Assembly (NCBI GenBank): GCA_020345785.1
Contig: CP070771.1
Location: 581,205 to 593,518, forward strand
Length of the DNA stretch: 12,314 nt
Direction of reading: 5' to 3'
Source: Desulfobacterales bacterium
Lineage (GTDB): Bacteria; Desulfobacterota; Desulfobacteria; Desulfobacterales; JAFDCJ01
The position numbers were made by a program, and so were the translations under genes. This document shows positions 1-5,783 of this stretch, piece by piece. Numbering within the stretch: the first letter of the stretch is position 1; every line of letters begins with the position of its first letter. The notes beneath the pieces are model-generated. The model had not been told where the DNA came from. It saw only the letters and a program-made list of their open reading frames with translations, and made no database searches.

Positions 1-1
1 G

Positions 2-112
2 GGCCTACAGATGATGTCAGATCAAGAATATCTCAATAAAGTAAACAGCTCCAGCCATGTTTTTATTCCTGGCAGTGTAAAAGACGTTGTAATGAGATTG
101 ATCGAAACTTAA
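2..112 (+). CDS. C-terminal fragment of an unrecognised protein (cut by window edge)
   Basis: One plus-strand frame is open from the window edge to a TAA stop at 110-112, giving 36 residues that end in GSVKDVVMRLIET. The composition (mixed charged and hydrophobic, ending in an amphipathic helix) looks like the end of a soluble protein, and the frame stops just before a hairpin at 123-154, which fits a gene end. The fragment is too short to name a family. It converges with the DUF6282-type gene on the other strand, so the two need not be functionally linked. Confidence 0.45.
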   Translation, partial: GLQMMSDQEYLNKVNSSSHVFIPGSVKDVVMRLIET

Positions 113-122
113 CCGATGCCAA

Positions 123-154
123 GCCGGGGAGATCAACTTTTTCATCTTCCCGGC
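123..154. terminator. Hairpin between convergent genes, possible terminator
   Basis: Arms at 123-133 (GCCGGGGAGAT) and 144-154 (ATCTTCCCGGC) pair over 11 bp with a single G-U wobble, around a 10-nt loop. It lies 11 nt after the stop of the partial plus-strand gene and on the 3' side of the minus-strand gene, the usual place for a shared terminator. Neither strand has a run of T after the stem, so it is not a canonical intrinsic terminator. It may act in RNA 3'-end stabilisation instead. Confidence 0.45.
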
Positions 155-236
155 ACGTAAATAAGCCTTACCACCTCAATTGGGGTTATACCAAACACAT
201 GATCAATTCGACATTTTACGTACTCATCATTATTCG

Positions 237-1157
237 TTACGCAAGCTTTTTTTCCCGATCCTCCTCCTCAAGAACCAGCAGGCGTGCAGGGTTGGCGGCG
301 GTCATTTTCTTGAGATCCTCATCGCCCACACCGGCTTCTCCCAACCGCTCGAGAAACTCCGACATGCCTGCAATGGGCCACCCGGCGTTTTTCAGACCCA
401 GATCCGAACTCAAAACGATCTTGTCGACATCGAGGGCTTTGATAAGATGGGCGACATCTTCAACCGGGCGGCAGTAGATCGGGGAGGATGGTAGAGAAAT
501 GACGGCCGTAAACTCCACATAAGCTCCCAGGGCCTGCCAGGTTTGCATATCATCCGCATTCGCATCGACGAGAAAATGGGGGTGGGTGACCAGCACGCGA
601 TTGACTCCCATCTGCGCGCAGCCGCGCACCACGGCATCGACTTCCTCACGGCTGAGGTGTCCGGTGGCCAGGACAACATCCGGATGGTCCGCCAGTAGGT
701 TCAATACGTCGACGGTCTCAGGCGTTAGCGTCCCGTCGGTGCCGATTACCCGGAGCGGTGTGTCGACGACCGATTCTTTCTTCATCAGGACCGGAAACTT
801 GGTACCCGGCGCGCGGTGTTTGTTGCTGTGATTTGCTGCGGATATTGTGGGCATCCAGATGACTTTCGCACCGAAACCAATCGCGACCTCAACTGCTTTG
901 GGATTGATGCCCCCCACCGAATTGTTGAGGGTGAGACTGCCGAAAAATTTCGGACCCGTGCTGCCGAGCTTCTCCTGCAACGCGCGGGCAATCGGCACCG
1001 TCGGGATGAAATGGTCCTTGAGCACCACGGCGGCAAAGCCGCCTTTGCCGGCTTCTTCCATCAGCTGCCAGACGCTGAACTCCCGCGCGGTAAGCGTGGG
1101 CCCGGCATGGATATGGGTGTCGACAAAATCCTGCAAAAGTGATTTCATGTCGGTCAC
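237..1157 (-). CDS. DUF6282-type metal-dependent hydrolase-like protein
   Basis: Predicted cytosolic 306-residue protein with an amidohydrolase-like TIM-barrel motif pattern. The metal-site signature DTHIHAGP is at residues 13-20. Further conserved-looking polar positions are KDHF (47-50), GHLS (166-169), THPHF (191-195), SSDLG (250-254) and a final NPARLL near 289-294. This order of HxH, Lys, His, His and Asp resembles the amidohydrolase superfamily, and the overall pattern fits the uncharacterised DUF6282 family; the substrate is unknown. The start is GTG at 1157-1155: an AAGGA motif lies 6 nt upstream of it, whereas the next ATG (1148-1146) would be about 15 nt from that motif. The gene stands alone on the minus strand and shows no truncation. 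The family call comes from motif recognition and is fairly secure; any enzymatic role is inference. Confidence 0.75.
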   Translation of the reverse strand: MTDMKSLLQDFVDTHIHAGPTLTAREFSVWQLMEEAGKGGFAAVVLKDHFIPTVPIARALQEKLGSTGPKFFGSLTLNNSVGGINPKAVEVAIGFGAKVIWMPTISAANHSNKHRAPGTKFPVLMKKESVVDTPLRVIGTDGTLTPETVDVLNLLADHPDVVLATGHLSREEVDAVVRGCAQMGVNRVLVTHPHFLVDANADDMQTWQALGAYVEFTAVISLPSSPIYCRPVEDVAHLIKALDVDKIVLSSDLGLKNAGWPIAGMSEFLERLGEAGVGDEDLKKMTAANPARLLVLEEEDREKKLA

Positions 1158-1210
1158 GTTTCATCCTTCTTTCATGTAGAAACATACAATGAGAAGAAAC
1201 GACTGGTATC

Positions 1211-1239
1211 CGTTTATCCAAGGCGGGTTTGGTTGTCAA
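1211..1239 (-). promoter_or_regulatory. Candidate sigma-70-type promoter of the DUF6282-type gene
   Basis: On the minus strand a perfect TTGACA (-35, 1239-1234) is followed after 17 nt by TAAACG (1216-1211), a poor -10 box. The predicted transcript start would lie about 45 nt upstream of the GTG start codon. The -35 match and spacing are good; the weak -10 keeps this tentative. Confidence 0.35.
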
Positions 1240-1248
1240 GGAGAACCT

Positions 1249-1417
1249 TTAGGCGCGGGTGGTGACATTTTGGGCTCGTTTGAGTCCTTCTACGAAGGAT
1301 TTACCTGCGGCTTTATTTTTCTTGGCTAAGCGTATATAGGCGTTTCAGAATGAACGTGATGTGTTCCATGGCCAGTTCAACCCTTTGCAAAAAATCGAAG
1401 AATTTCGTATGGTATAT
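1249..1417 (-). pseudogene. Possible decayed C-terminal coding remnant
   Basis: On the minus strand a frame open from 1417 reads protein-like sequence (FFDFLQRVELAMEHITFILK and onwards, ending LSQEK) to a TAA at 1315-1313. The overlapping frame continues as KKNKAAGKSFVEGLKRAQ to a TAA at 1251-1249. A single-base change in the A-rich stretch near 1313-1322 would join them into one helical, charged C-terminus. It has no start context and no recognised family. It could be a relic of a transposase or other accessory gene, or chance. Confidence 0.25.
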
Positions 1418-1450
1418 TCACATTATGGTAAACTTGGTTTTATACGGATT

Positions 1451-1515
1451 CGTATGACATTTCAGGTCCGATTTGATATCAGGTGTTAGAATCAAATGTC
1501 ATAATGACCGATACG
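1451..1515. repeat. Nested inverted repeats upstream of the kinase operon
   Basis: ATGACATTT (1454-1462) and AAATGTCAT (1494-1502) form a perfect 9-bp inverted repeat. Inside and overlapping it, ATTTGAT (1471-1477) pairs with ATCAAAT (1491-1497). CGTAT (1451-1455) and ATACG (1511-1515) extend the outer symmetry. The block ends 60 bp before the kinase start codon, a position that suits an operator or a leader hairpin. Function is not shown by the sequence. Confidence 0.4.
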
Positions 1516-1574
1516 ATACAAACGGCGCCACCAATTGGGTACTCCCATGACGGTTTGCTAATCAGAAGCCAAAC

Positions 1575-3155
1575 ATGAAACGGCCAGCTGACCTTAATGA
1601 TCCAAAAAAGGGTGGAAGAGACGGATCTAAACCCATTCGCTATTCCATTCGCTTAAAAATCTTCATTGTCAGTTTACTGCCGACATTGGCCCTTTTGGCG
1701 GCCGCATTGCTTAATCACCAATATCTGAGCTCACTTGGAGAAAGTGCGGACCAGATCCTCTCCCAGAACTACAAGTCCATCAGGGCCGCCCAGCAGGCCC
1801 GCAAAATGCTTGAGGAGACGCGCAATCAACTTCTGGAGCAAATGTCACTGCGCCAAAAACCTGCTTTGACGCCAGATGAAATTTTAAAAAACCTGTCCGA
1901 CCCTTTACTGGTTTGCCGCGACAACATTACCGAATCCGGTGAACAGGAATTGACCGAACTTTTGCTCAAAGATTATGGTCGCTACGAAAAAGTTGTCCGC
2001 TCTTTTTCCAAAGCGGATGTCGGACTGTGGGCAAATGAGCGCTTTGCAGAATTTCTGACCCTTACGGCTGACATGGTTGCCCGTTTCGATGATCTGGTGG
2101 CCATCAACGAGGAGGCCATGGAAAGCGCCGAGCAGAAGACCCGCCAATTGGCCAGCCGTGCTCAACGGAATGCGGTTGTATTGTTCACCATTGTCATCGT
2201 GGTCATTTTGGCTTTGAGCTACTTTCTATCCTATCGCATCGCCAAGCCGATGATGACCCTTGCGCGAAGCCTTTCCAACGCCAAGGAAGGAAGCGGCATC
2301 TATCCACAAATAAATCAACAGTCAAATGATGAAATCGGATTTTTGACCGATTCATTCAACAGATTATTCAACCGTCTCGAACTCTATGACCGCCACCGTG
2401 ACGATATTATAGCATCCGAAAAAGAAAAGGTCCGCCGCAGCGAGGAGGCCAAGGGCAGGTTCATTGCCGATATTTCCCATCAATTGAAGACCCCGATGAC
2501 ATCTCTTGCCATGAGCATAGGATTGCTCCATGACAGAGGTGAGCGTCTCACTGGAGAAAAGCGGTCCAAGTTGCTGGAAACGGCTCAGCAAGACTGCATG
2601 CGGCTGTCCAGCCTGATTAACGAATTGGTGGATATTTCCAGGCTCGAAGCAATGTCGCGCCCCCGTCCCAAGGAAACCCTTGATGTCGCCGTCGTCATAA
2701 GAGAATGCCTGGCACCACTGCTGAAGCAGGCCGAGCAAAAAGGCGTTACGCTTCAGATCGAAGTGCCGGAAGGCTTGCCGAAGCTGACCATTGATTCTTT
2801 CCGCTTTCCATGGGTAATCACGAATCTTGTCGGCAACGCCCTGCGCTACACGGACAGCGGCGGGCGCATCCAACTCAGCGCCAACAAAAGCGGATCACGA
2901 TTTTACTTCAAATGCAGTGACACCGGCAGCGGTATTGCACCACACTACCTGCCGCATATCTTTGACCGCTTCACGCAATTTTCCGAGCGCGGCAAAAGCG
3001 GAACCATCGGATTGGGTTTGGCCATCGTCAAAGACATTATCGAGCAGCACGGAGGGGATATAAGGGTGGAGAGCAGCCCTGGCAAAGGCACCACATTTGT
3101 TTTCTGGATACCTGCCGAGGAGGACGAGAATTATGAAAAAAACATTGATCGTTGA
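1575..3155 (+). CDS. Membrane-bound sensor histidine kinase (KinB/PilS-like)
   Basis: The 526-residue protein has a short basic cytosolic N-terminus, a membrane segment at about 28-46, and an extracytoplasmic helical sensor region at about 48-198 (NYKSIRAAQQARK is typical of four-helix sensors). A second membrane segment spans about 199-219 and a HAMP linker about 220-273. The dimerisation/phosphoacceptor box SHQLKTP has His302. The ATPase shows the N box (NLVGNALRYT, Asn417/Asn421), G1 (DTGSGI, 449-454) and G2 (GTIGLGLAIV, 476-485). It should autophosphorylate His302 and pass phosphate to the regulator encoded next, whose start overlaps its 3' end by 23 bp, implying translational coupling. 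Two membrane segments plus HAMP resemble KinB or NtrY-like kinases rather than classical six-helix PilS. The signal is unknown. The ribosome binding site before the ATG is weak, but no other start keeps the first membrane segment. Confidence 0.9.
   Translation: MKRPADLNDPKKGGRDGSKPIRYSIRLKIFIVSLLPTLALLAAALLNHQYLSSLGESADQILSQNYKSIRAAQQARKMLEETRNQLLEQMSLRQKPALTPDEILKNLSDPLLVCRDNITESGEQELTELLLKDYGRYEKVVRSFSKADVGLWANERFAEFLTLTADMVARFDDLVAINEEAMESAEQKTRQLASRAQRNAVVLFTIVIVVILALSYFLSYRIAKPMMTLARSLSNAKEGSGIYPQINQQSNDEIGFLTDSFNRLFNRLELYDRHRDDIIASEKEKVRRSEEAKGRFIADISHQLKTPMTSLAMSIGLLHDRGERLTGEKRSKLLETAQQDCMRLSSLINELVDISRLEAMSRPRPKETLDVAVVIRECLAPLLKQAEQKGVTLQIEVPEGLPKLTIDSFRFPWVITNLVGNALRYTDSGGRIQLSANKSGSRFYFKCSDTGSGIAPHYLPHIFDRFTQFSERGKSGTIGLGLAIVKDIIEQHGGDIRVESSPGKGTTFVFWIPAEEDENYEKNIDR
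3117..3124 (+). promoter_or_regulatory. Ribosome binding site that decides the regulator start
   Basis: GAGGAGGA, 8 nt before the ATG at 3133, lies inside the 3' end of the kinase gene. It favours 3133 over the in-frame ATG at 3097 and supports coupled translation of kinase and regulator. Confidence 0.75.
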
Positions 3156-4497
3156 CGATGACCGGAACATCCTGACTACCTTGGAGGTGTATCTCGAAGA
3201 CAAGGGCTTTGAAGTTTCCACCGCAACGTCGGGGGCCAAGGGTTTGGCGCTTTTTCAACAGGAAAGACCCGATCTCGTTCTACTGGATATGAGACTGCCG
3301 GATCACGACGGGCTGGATGTGCTGAAAGAAATCATCGCCAGCGGCATCAGAACGCAGGTTTTGATGATCACCGCCTATGCCAGCATCGAGACCGCCGTCA
3401 GCGCTGTAAAAATGGGTGCTTTCGACTACCTGCCGAAGCCATTTGTACCGGGTCAGTTGGATCTTGTCCTGGAGAGGCTTAAACGTTTCGACAGCCTGGA
3501 GGAGGAGGTCGCCAAACTCAGAGGCATCTTTTCCGAAGGCGGCATTTTAACGCGCAACCGCAAAATGAGAAGAATACTCCAAACTGCGCGCCAGGCTGCC
3601 GAATCCAACGCCATCATCCTGATTTCCGGTGAAAGCGGCACCGGCAAAGAACTGATTGCCACCAGCATCCATGAAAACAGCGAACGCGATGACAAACCCT
3701 TTATCAAACTTAATTGTGCTGCCATACCGGCCGATTTGCTTGAAAGTGAGCTGTTCGGCCACGAAAAAGGCGCATTTACCGGCGCCACCAAGTTTAAGCC
3801 GGGAAAATTCGATATGGCTGATGGCGGGACCATCTTCCTCGACGAAATCGGTGACATGCCGTTGAATCTGCAGGCCAAAATCTTGCGCGTCCTTCAGGAG
3901 CAGGAGTTTTATCGGGTCGGCGGCAGCCGTACCATCAAGGTGGATGTTCGCATCATTGCCTCAACGAATAAAAACCTTGAAAAGATGGTCCAGGAAGGAA
4001 CCTTTCGGGAGGATTTGTTCTATCGTTTAAATGTTTTTACCCTCCATCTGCCGCCCCTGCGGGAACGCAAGGAGGATATTCCCCTTTTGGTCGACTATTT
4101 TTTGCAAAATGCACCCCGGCAAGTGGATATTTCCTCCGTGGCCCTGCAGATGTTGATTGCCTATTCATGGCCCGGAAACATTCGTGAGCTGAAGAACACG
4201 ATTGATAGCGCTGCGGTGATCGCCGAAAACGGATACATCGAGCCTGCCCAGCTTTCAAATAAAATAACCGGGATTTTCGATAATTCCGATCGAACGGATG
4301 TCAAGCTGCCGGTCAACATTCCACTCGACGAACGCTTGCGGGAAATTGAAAAAAGCATGATCATCGAAGCCCTTAGAAAAACAGGCGGCGTTCAGGTGAG
4401 GGCCACCGAGTTGCTGGGGATCAACCAACGCAGCCTCTGGCATCGTATCAAGAAGCACAACATTGATGTTAAGAGCATAAAAAGTAACGAAATTTGA
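3133..4497 (+). CDS. NtrC-family sigma-54-dependent response regulator (PilR/AlgB-like)
   Basis: From the ATG at 3133 this is a 454-residue activator. The receiver domain is at about 1-118, with acidic pocket DDD (8-10), phosphoacceptor Asp52, Thr80 and Lys102. The central AAA+ domain, about 138-375, has Walker A GESGTGKE (166-173), sigma-54-contacting GAFTGA (213-218), Walker B GGTIFLDEI (231-239) and an SWPGNIREL motif (345-353). A Fis-type helix-turn-helix lies at about 406-440. An upstream in-frame ATG at 3097 would add 12 residues, but GAGGAGGA at 3117-3124 sits 8 nt before 3133 and receiver domains normally begin as here, so 3133 is preferred. It overlaps the kinase gene by 23 bp. The intact GAFTGA loop and the -24/-12 promoter 144 bp after its stop codon indicate it activates the pilin gene next door. 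Exact orthology (PilR versus AlgB or others) is not settled. Confidence 0.93.
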   Translation: MKKTLIVDDDRNILTTLEVYLEDKGFEVSTATSGAKGLALFQQERPDLVLLDMRLPDHDGLDVLKEIIASGIRTQVLMITAYASIETAVSAVKMGAFDYLPKPFVPGQLDLVLERLKRFDSLEEEVAKLRGIFSEGGILTRNRKMRRILQTARQAAESNAIILISGESGTGKELIATSIHENSERDDKPFIKLNCAAIPADLLESELFGHEKGAFTGATKFKPGKFDMADGGTIFLDEIGDMPLNLQAKILRVLQEQEFYRVGGSRTIKVDVRIIASTNKNLEKMVQEGTFREDLFYRLNVFTLHLPPLRERKEDIPLLVDYFLQNAPRQVDISSVALQMLIAYSWPGNIRELKNTIDSAAVIAENGYIEPAQLSNKITGIFDNSDRTDVKLPVNIPLDERLREIEKSMIIEALRKTGGVQVRATELLGINQRSLWHRIKKHNIDVKSIKSNEI

Positions 4498-4517
4498 AGA
4501 AAATGGGGCGAAAAAAC

Positions 4518-4532
4518 CTACATTAAATGTAG
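4518..4532. promoter_or_regulatory. Perfect dyad, candidate enhancer site for the regulator
   Basis: CTACATT-A-AATGTAG is a perfect 7+1+7 palindrome. Its centre (4525) is about 142 bp upstream of the transcript start predicted from the -24/-12 promoter, within the usual range for binding sites of NtrC-family activators. The 70-bp tract between it and the promoter is very AT-rich and could bend or bind IHF. With a 1-nt centre it is better as a protein site than as an RNA hairpin. Assignment to this regulator is inferred from position. Confidence 0.5.
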
Positions 4533-4640
4533 TAATTAAATCGAAAATCCGAAAGCAACTTGGCAGTCTCTTTTTTTCACTTTATTTATTTATCTGAAAT
4601 ATATATGAATAATTAAATTTTTCAAATTTTTTCTTAAACT

Positions 4641-4656
4641 TGGCATTGAATGTGCA
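4641..4656 (+). promoter_or_regulatory. Sigma-54 (-24/-12) promoter of the pilin gene
   Basis: TGGCATTGAATGTGCA matches the sigma-54 pattern TGGCAC-N5-TTGCA. The invariant GG (4642-4643) and GC (4654-4655) are exactly 12 bp apart. The predicted start of transcription is near 4667, leaving a leader of about 184 nt before the pilin ATG. The gene immediately upstream encodes a sigma-54 activator with an intact GAFTGA motif, which makes this one of the best-supported promoters in the window. Confidence 0.82.
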
Positions 4657-4671
4657 GGTCCAAGATGCTAA

Positions 4672-4746
4672 CGAATATATTCGCATGGCTATGACCTGGT
4701 TTTTGGTTGATAAATCATGATGAATTTATCTGAAACGCAAACCAGG
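4672..4746 (+). promoter_or_regulatory. Structured 5' leader of the pilin transcript
   Basis: Just after the predicted transcript start lies a perfect 12-bp palindrome, CGAATATATTCG (4672-4683). It is followed by a two-tier hairpin: an outer perfect 8-bp helix CCTGGTTT (4695-4702) with AAACCAGG (4739-4746), and an inner perfect 7-bp helix GATAAAT (4709-4715) with ATTTATC (4724-4730), closing an 8-nt loop. Both helices are nearly concentric, so they stack into one long stem with an asymmetric internal loop. It could control transcript stability, translation or ligand response. It does not match a riboswitch consensus I can recognise. Confidence 0.5.
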
Positions 4747-4850
4747 AGATAAGATTACCAAATACCATTATGCCATTAGAAAAAGAAACTTTAATTTTGA
4801 ACAAAAGTACCTGCAAAAATTAAATTATTAACTAGGAAGGGGTTAGCACA

Positions 4851-5255
4851 ATGAAAAAACAAAATCCATTACGAAATCAAGAAGGTTTCACGCTGGTCGA
4901 GATTATCGCGGTTCTCATCATCCTCGGGATTCTGGCGGCCGTCGCCGTGCCGCGCTACATTGATCTGGAAACCAGTGCCAAAAAGAGAGCTGTCGATGCC
5001 GCGGTGGCGGAACTCAACGGTCGCGAAAGCTTAATCTGGGCCGATATAAAGATTTCCTACACCGGTTATTCAAGTGATGATTATGTATGGGGGAAAATTC
5101 AAAATGAAACAGATCTCGGCGAAAGTTACATATGGGATTCAGCACCTGGACAGACGGGCGGTTCTTTGAAATTCAAAGGCGGTGATTCAGTAACCATGGC
5201 CCGGACAGCGTCTACTCCAACAACTCCCGGCAATTGGAAGCGAACAGATGAATAG
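4851..5255 (+). CDS. Type IV pilin-like prepilin
   Basis: The 134-residue precursor has a short basic leader ending in Gly12, a prepilin peptidase cut site between Gly12 and Phe13 (EGFTLVEI), and the invariant Glu at mature position 5 (Glu17). A hydrophobic N-terminal helix follows, continuing into AVPRYIDLE. The rest forms a small globular head ending in a TGGSLKFKG...NWKR pattern. The product would be cleaved and methylated at the inner membrane by PilD, then assembled into a type IV pilus or pseudopilus. A strong ribosome binding site (AGGAAGGGG, 4834-4842) stands 8 nt before the ATG. It is the only complete gene between the sigma-54 promoter and the terminator at 5512-5550, so high inducible expression is plausible. 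Whether it is a major pilin or a secretion pseudopilin cannot be decided here; no pilus assembly genes are present. Confidence 0.9.
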   Translation: MKKQNPLRNQEGFTLVEIIAVLIILGILAAVAVPRYIDLETSAKKRAVDAAVAELNGRESLIWADIKISYTGYSSDDYVWGKIQNETDLGESYIWDSAPGQTGGSLKFKGGDSVTMARTASTPTTPGNWKRTDE

Positions 5256-5303
5256 GAGCGACTATTCGTTTTTATGCCAGTGACCGTGCTATCTGATAAA
5301 ACA

Positions 5304-5477
5304 TGAAATACGACAGCTCCGGTATCCGCCCGAATCCCGGCCAGGGATATGGAGGGGAGGATTGCGGTCCGATTGAACCGGGGGGGAACCTTGAGCTTTA
5401 GAGGAAGCGATACAGTTATACTGATTCGTGAGCCTTCCACGAATCTAAATCCGGCCAAATGGATACGGTTATCCTGA
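5304..5477 (+). pseudogene. Decayed copy of a pilin C-terminus
   Basis: The frame ending at TGA 5475-5477 reads GGTLSFRGSDTVILIREPST then NLNPAKWIRLS. This aligns with the end of the intact pilin upstream (GGSLKFKGGDSVTMARTAST then PTTPGNWKR). No prepilin leader, N-terminal helix or start precedes it, and stop codons separate it from the intact gene. A run of seven G (5380-5386) sits where the similarity starts. A different frame is open into it from an ATG at 5303 and would join the pilin-like tail if one G were lost. It is probably a remnant of a tandemly duplicated pilin gene; a silent cassette or a G-tract length variant are alternatives. Confidence 0.6.
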
Positions 5478-5481
5478 TTCG
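5409..5481 (+). repeat. Short imperfect direct repeat within the pilin remnant
   Basis: GATACAGTTATACTGATTCG (5409-5428) recurs as GATACGGTTATCCTGATTCG (5462-5481) with 18 of 20 bases the same and a 53-bp offset. The offset is not a multiple of three, so the second copy is in another frame. This points to local duplication during decay. Confidence 0.6.
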
Positions 5482-5511
5482 GCTGACGGTATTCAAATTT
5501 TTCATCTCATT

Positions 5512-5550
5512 AAACAGGAGAGTAGCGAACCGCCGCTGCCCTCCTGTTTT
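5512..5550 (+). terminator. Rho-independent terminator after the pilin locus
   Basis: A perfect 9-bp stem, AAACAGGAG (5512-5520) with CTCCTGTTT (5541-5549), encloses a 20-nt loop that itself holds a 4-bp stem AGCG/CGCT (5524-5527 and 5534-5537). The right arm runs into TTTT (5547-5550). It closes the pilin transcription unit 257 bp after the pilin stop and separates it from cooC. Confidence 0.75.
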
Positions 5551-5578
5551 CGTCAGACATTTGCCAACGCTTTTGCTC

Positions 5579-5606
5579 TTGCCCGCCCAATTTCCTGTGT
5601 TATATT
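5579..5606 (+). promoter_or_regulatory. Candidate sigma-70-type promoter of cooC
   Basis: TTGCCC (5579-5584) and TATATT (5601-5606) are separated by 16 nt, downstream of the terminator and about 180 nt before the cooC start. The match is fair and the spacing slightly short. No better candidate was seen in 5551-5783, which otherwise holds no gene. Confidence 0.35.
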
Positions 5607-5620
5607 GCTGAATAATACAG

Positions 5621-5644
5621 CGTTGATTGGTTGAATTGTTGATT
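5621..5644 (+). repeat. Left arm of an inverted repeat flanking cooC
   Basis: CGTTGATTGGTTGAAT followed by TGTTGAT matches the reverse complement of 6685-6707, with a 16-base exact core and then one mismatch before GTTGAT. The two arms bracket cooC about 1.06 kb apart. Both are built from short A/T-C units like those elsewhere in the window, so shared low-complexity origin is as likely as a mobile unit. Confidence 0.5.
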
Positions 5645-5783
5645 GGGACACCGGTTTAAAATCTGATGGGAGACAGCCGCACCAAGTTGATCGGCCATTT
5701 CATTGCGTCAATCCAAACAACCAATTTTCGCTATGGCATCGTTAAGGCTCTGAAAATCAAAGCGATCCAGGAAGGATTCATAC

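Larger units (their letters stand above)
1158..1574. other. 417-bp gene-free region upstream of the sensor kinase
   Basis: No intact gene is visible here. The left part carries the likely promoter of the minus-strand gene. The middle (1249-1417, minus) may hold a frameshifted coding remnant. The right part (about 1451-1515) is AT-rich with nested inverted repeats and probably includes the promoter region of the downstream kinase operon. No convincing -35/-10 or -24/-12 pair was found for that operon. Confidence 0.5.

Noticed and set aside
123..154. Standard intrinsic terminator
   Set aside because: The stem is strong but neither strand has a T run after it, so it is listed only as a possible terminator.
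4685..4720. Leader peptide of 11 residues in the pilin leader
   Set aside because: An ATG opens an 11-codon frame that ends inside the hairpin, but there is no ribosome binding site and no codon pattern suggesting attenuation.
4657..4850. c-di-GMP (GEMM) riboswitch in the pilin leader
   Set aside because: An ACGCAAACC stretch after a hairpin recalls GEMM, but the conserved second stem, the tetraloop-receptor pair and the expected spacing are absent by eye.
4851..5255. Conductive e-pilin of the Geobacter type
   Set aside because: Aromatic residues make up about 9% of the mature chain, but it is about 122 residues with a globular head, twice the length of those short pilins, and the characteristic aromatic spacing is not evident.
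5303..5401. Independent 32-residue gene after the pilin
   Set aside because: It has no ribosome binding site and is best explained as a frame running into the pilin remnant across the G tract.
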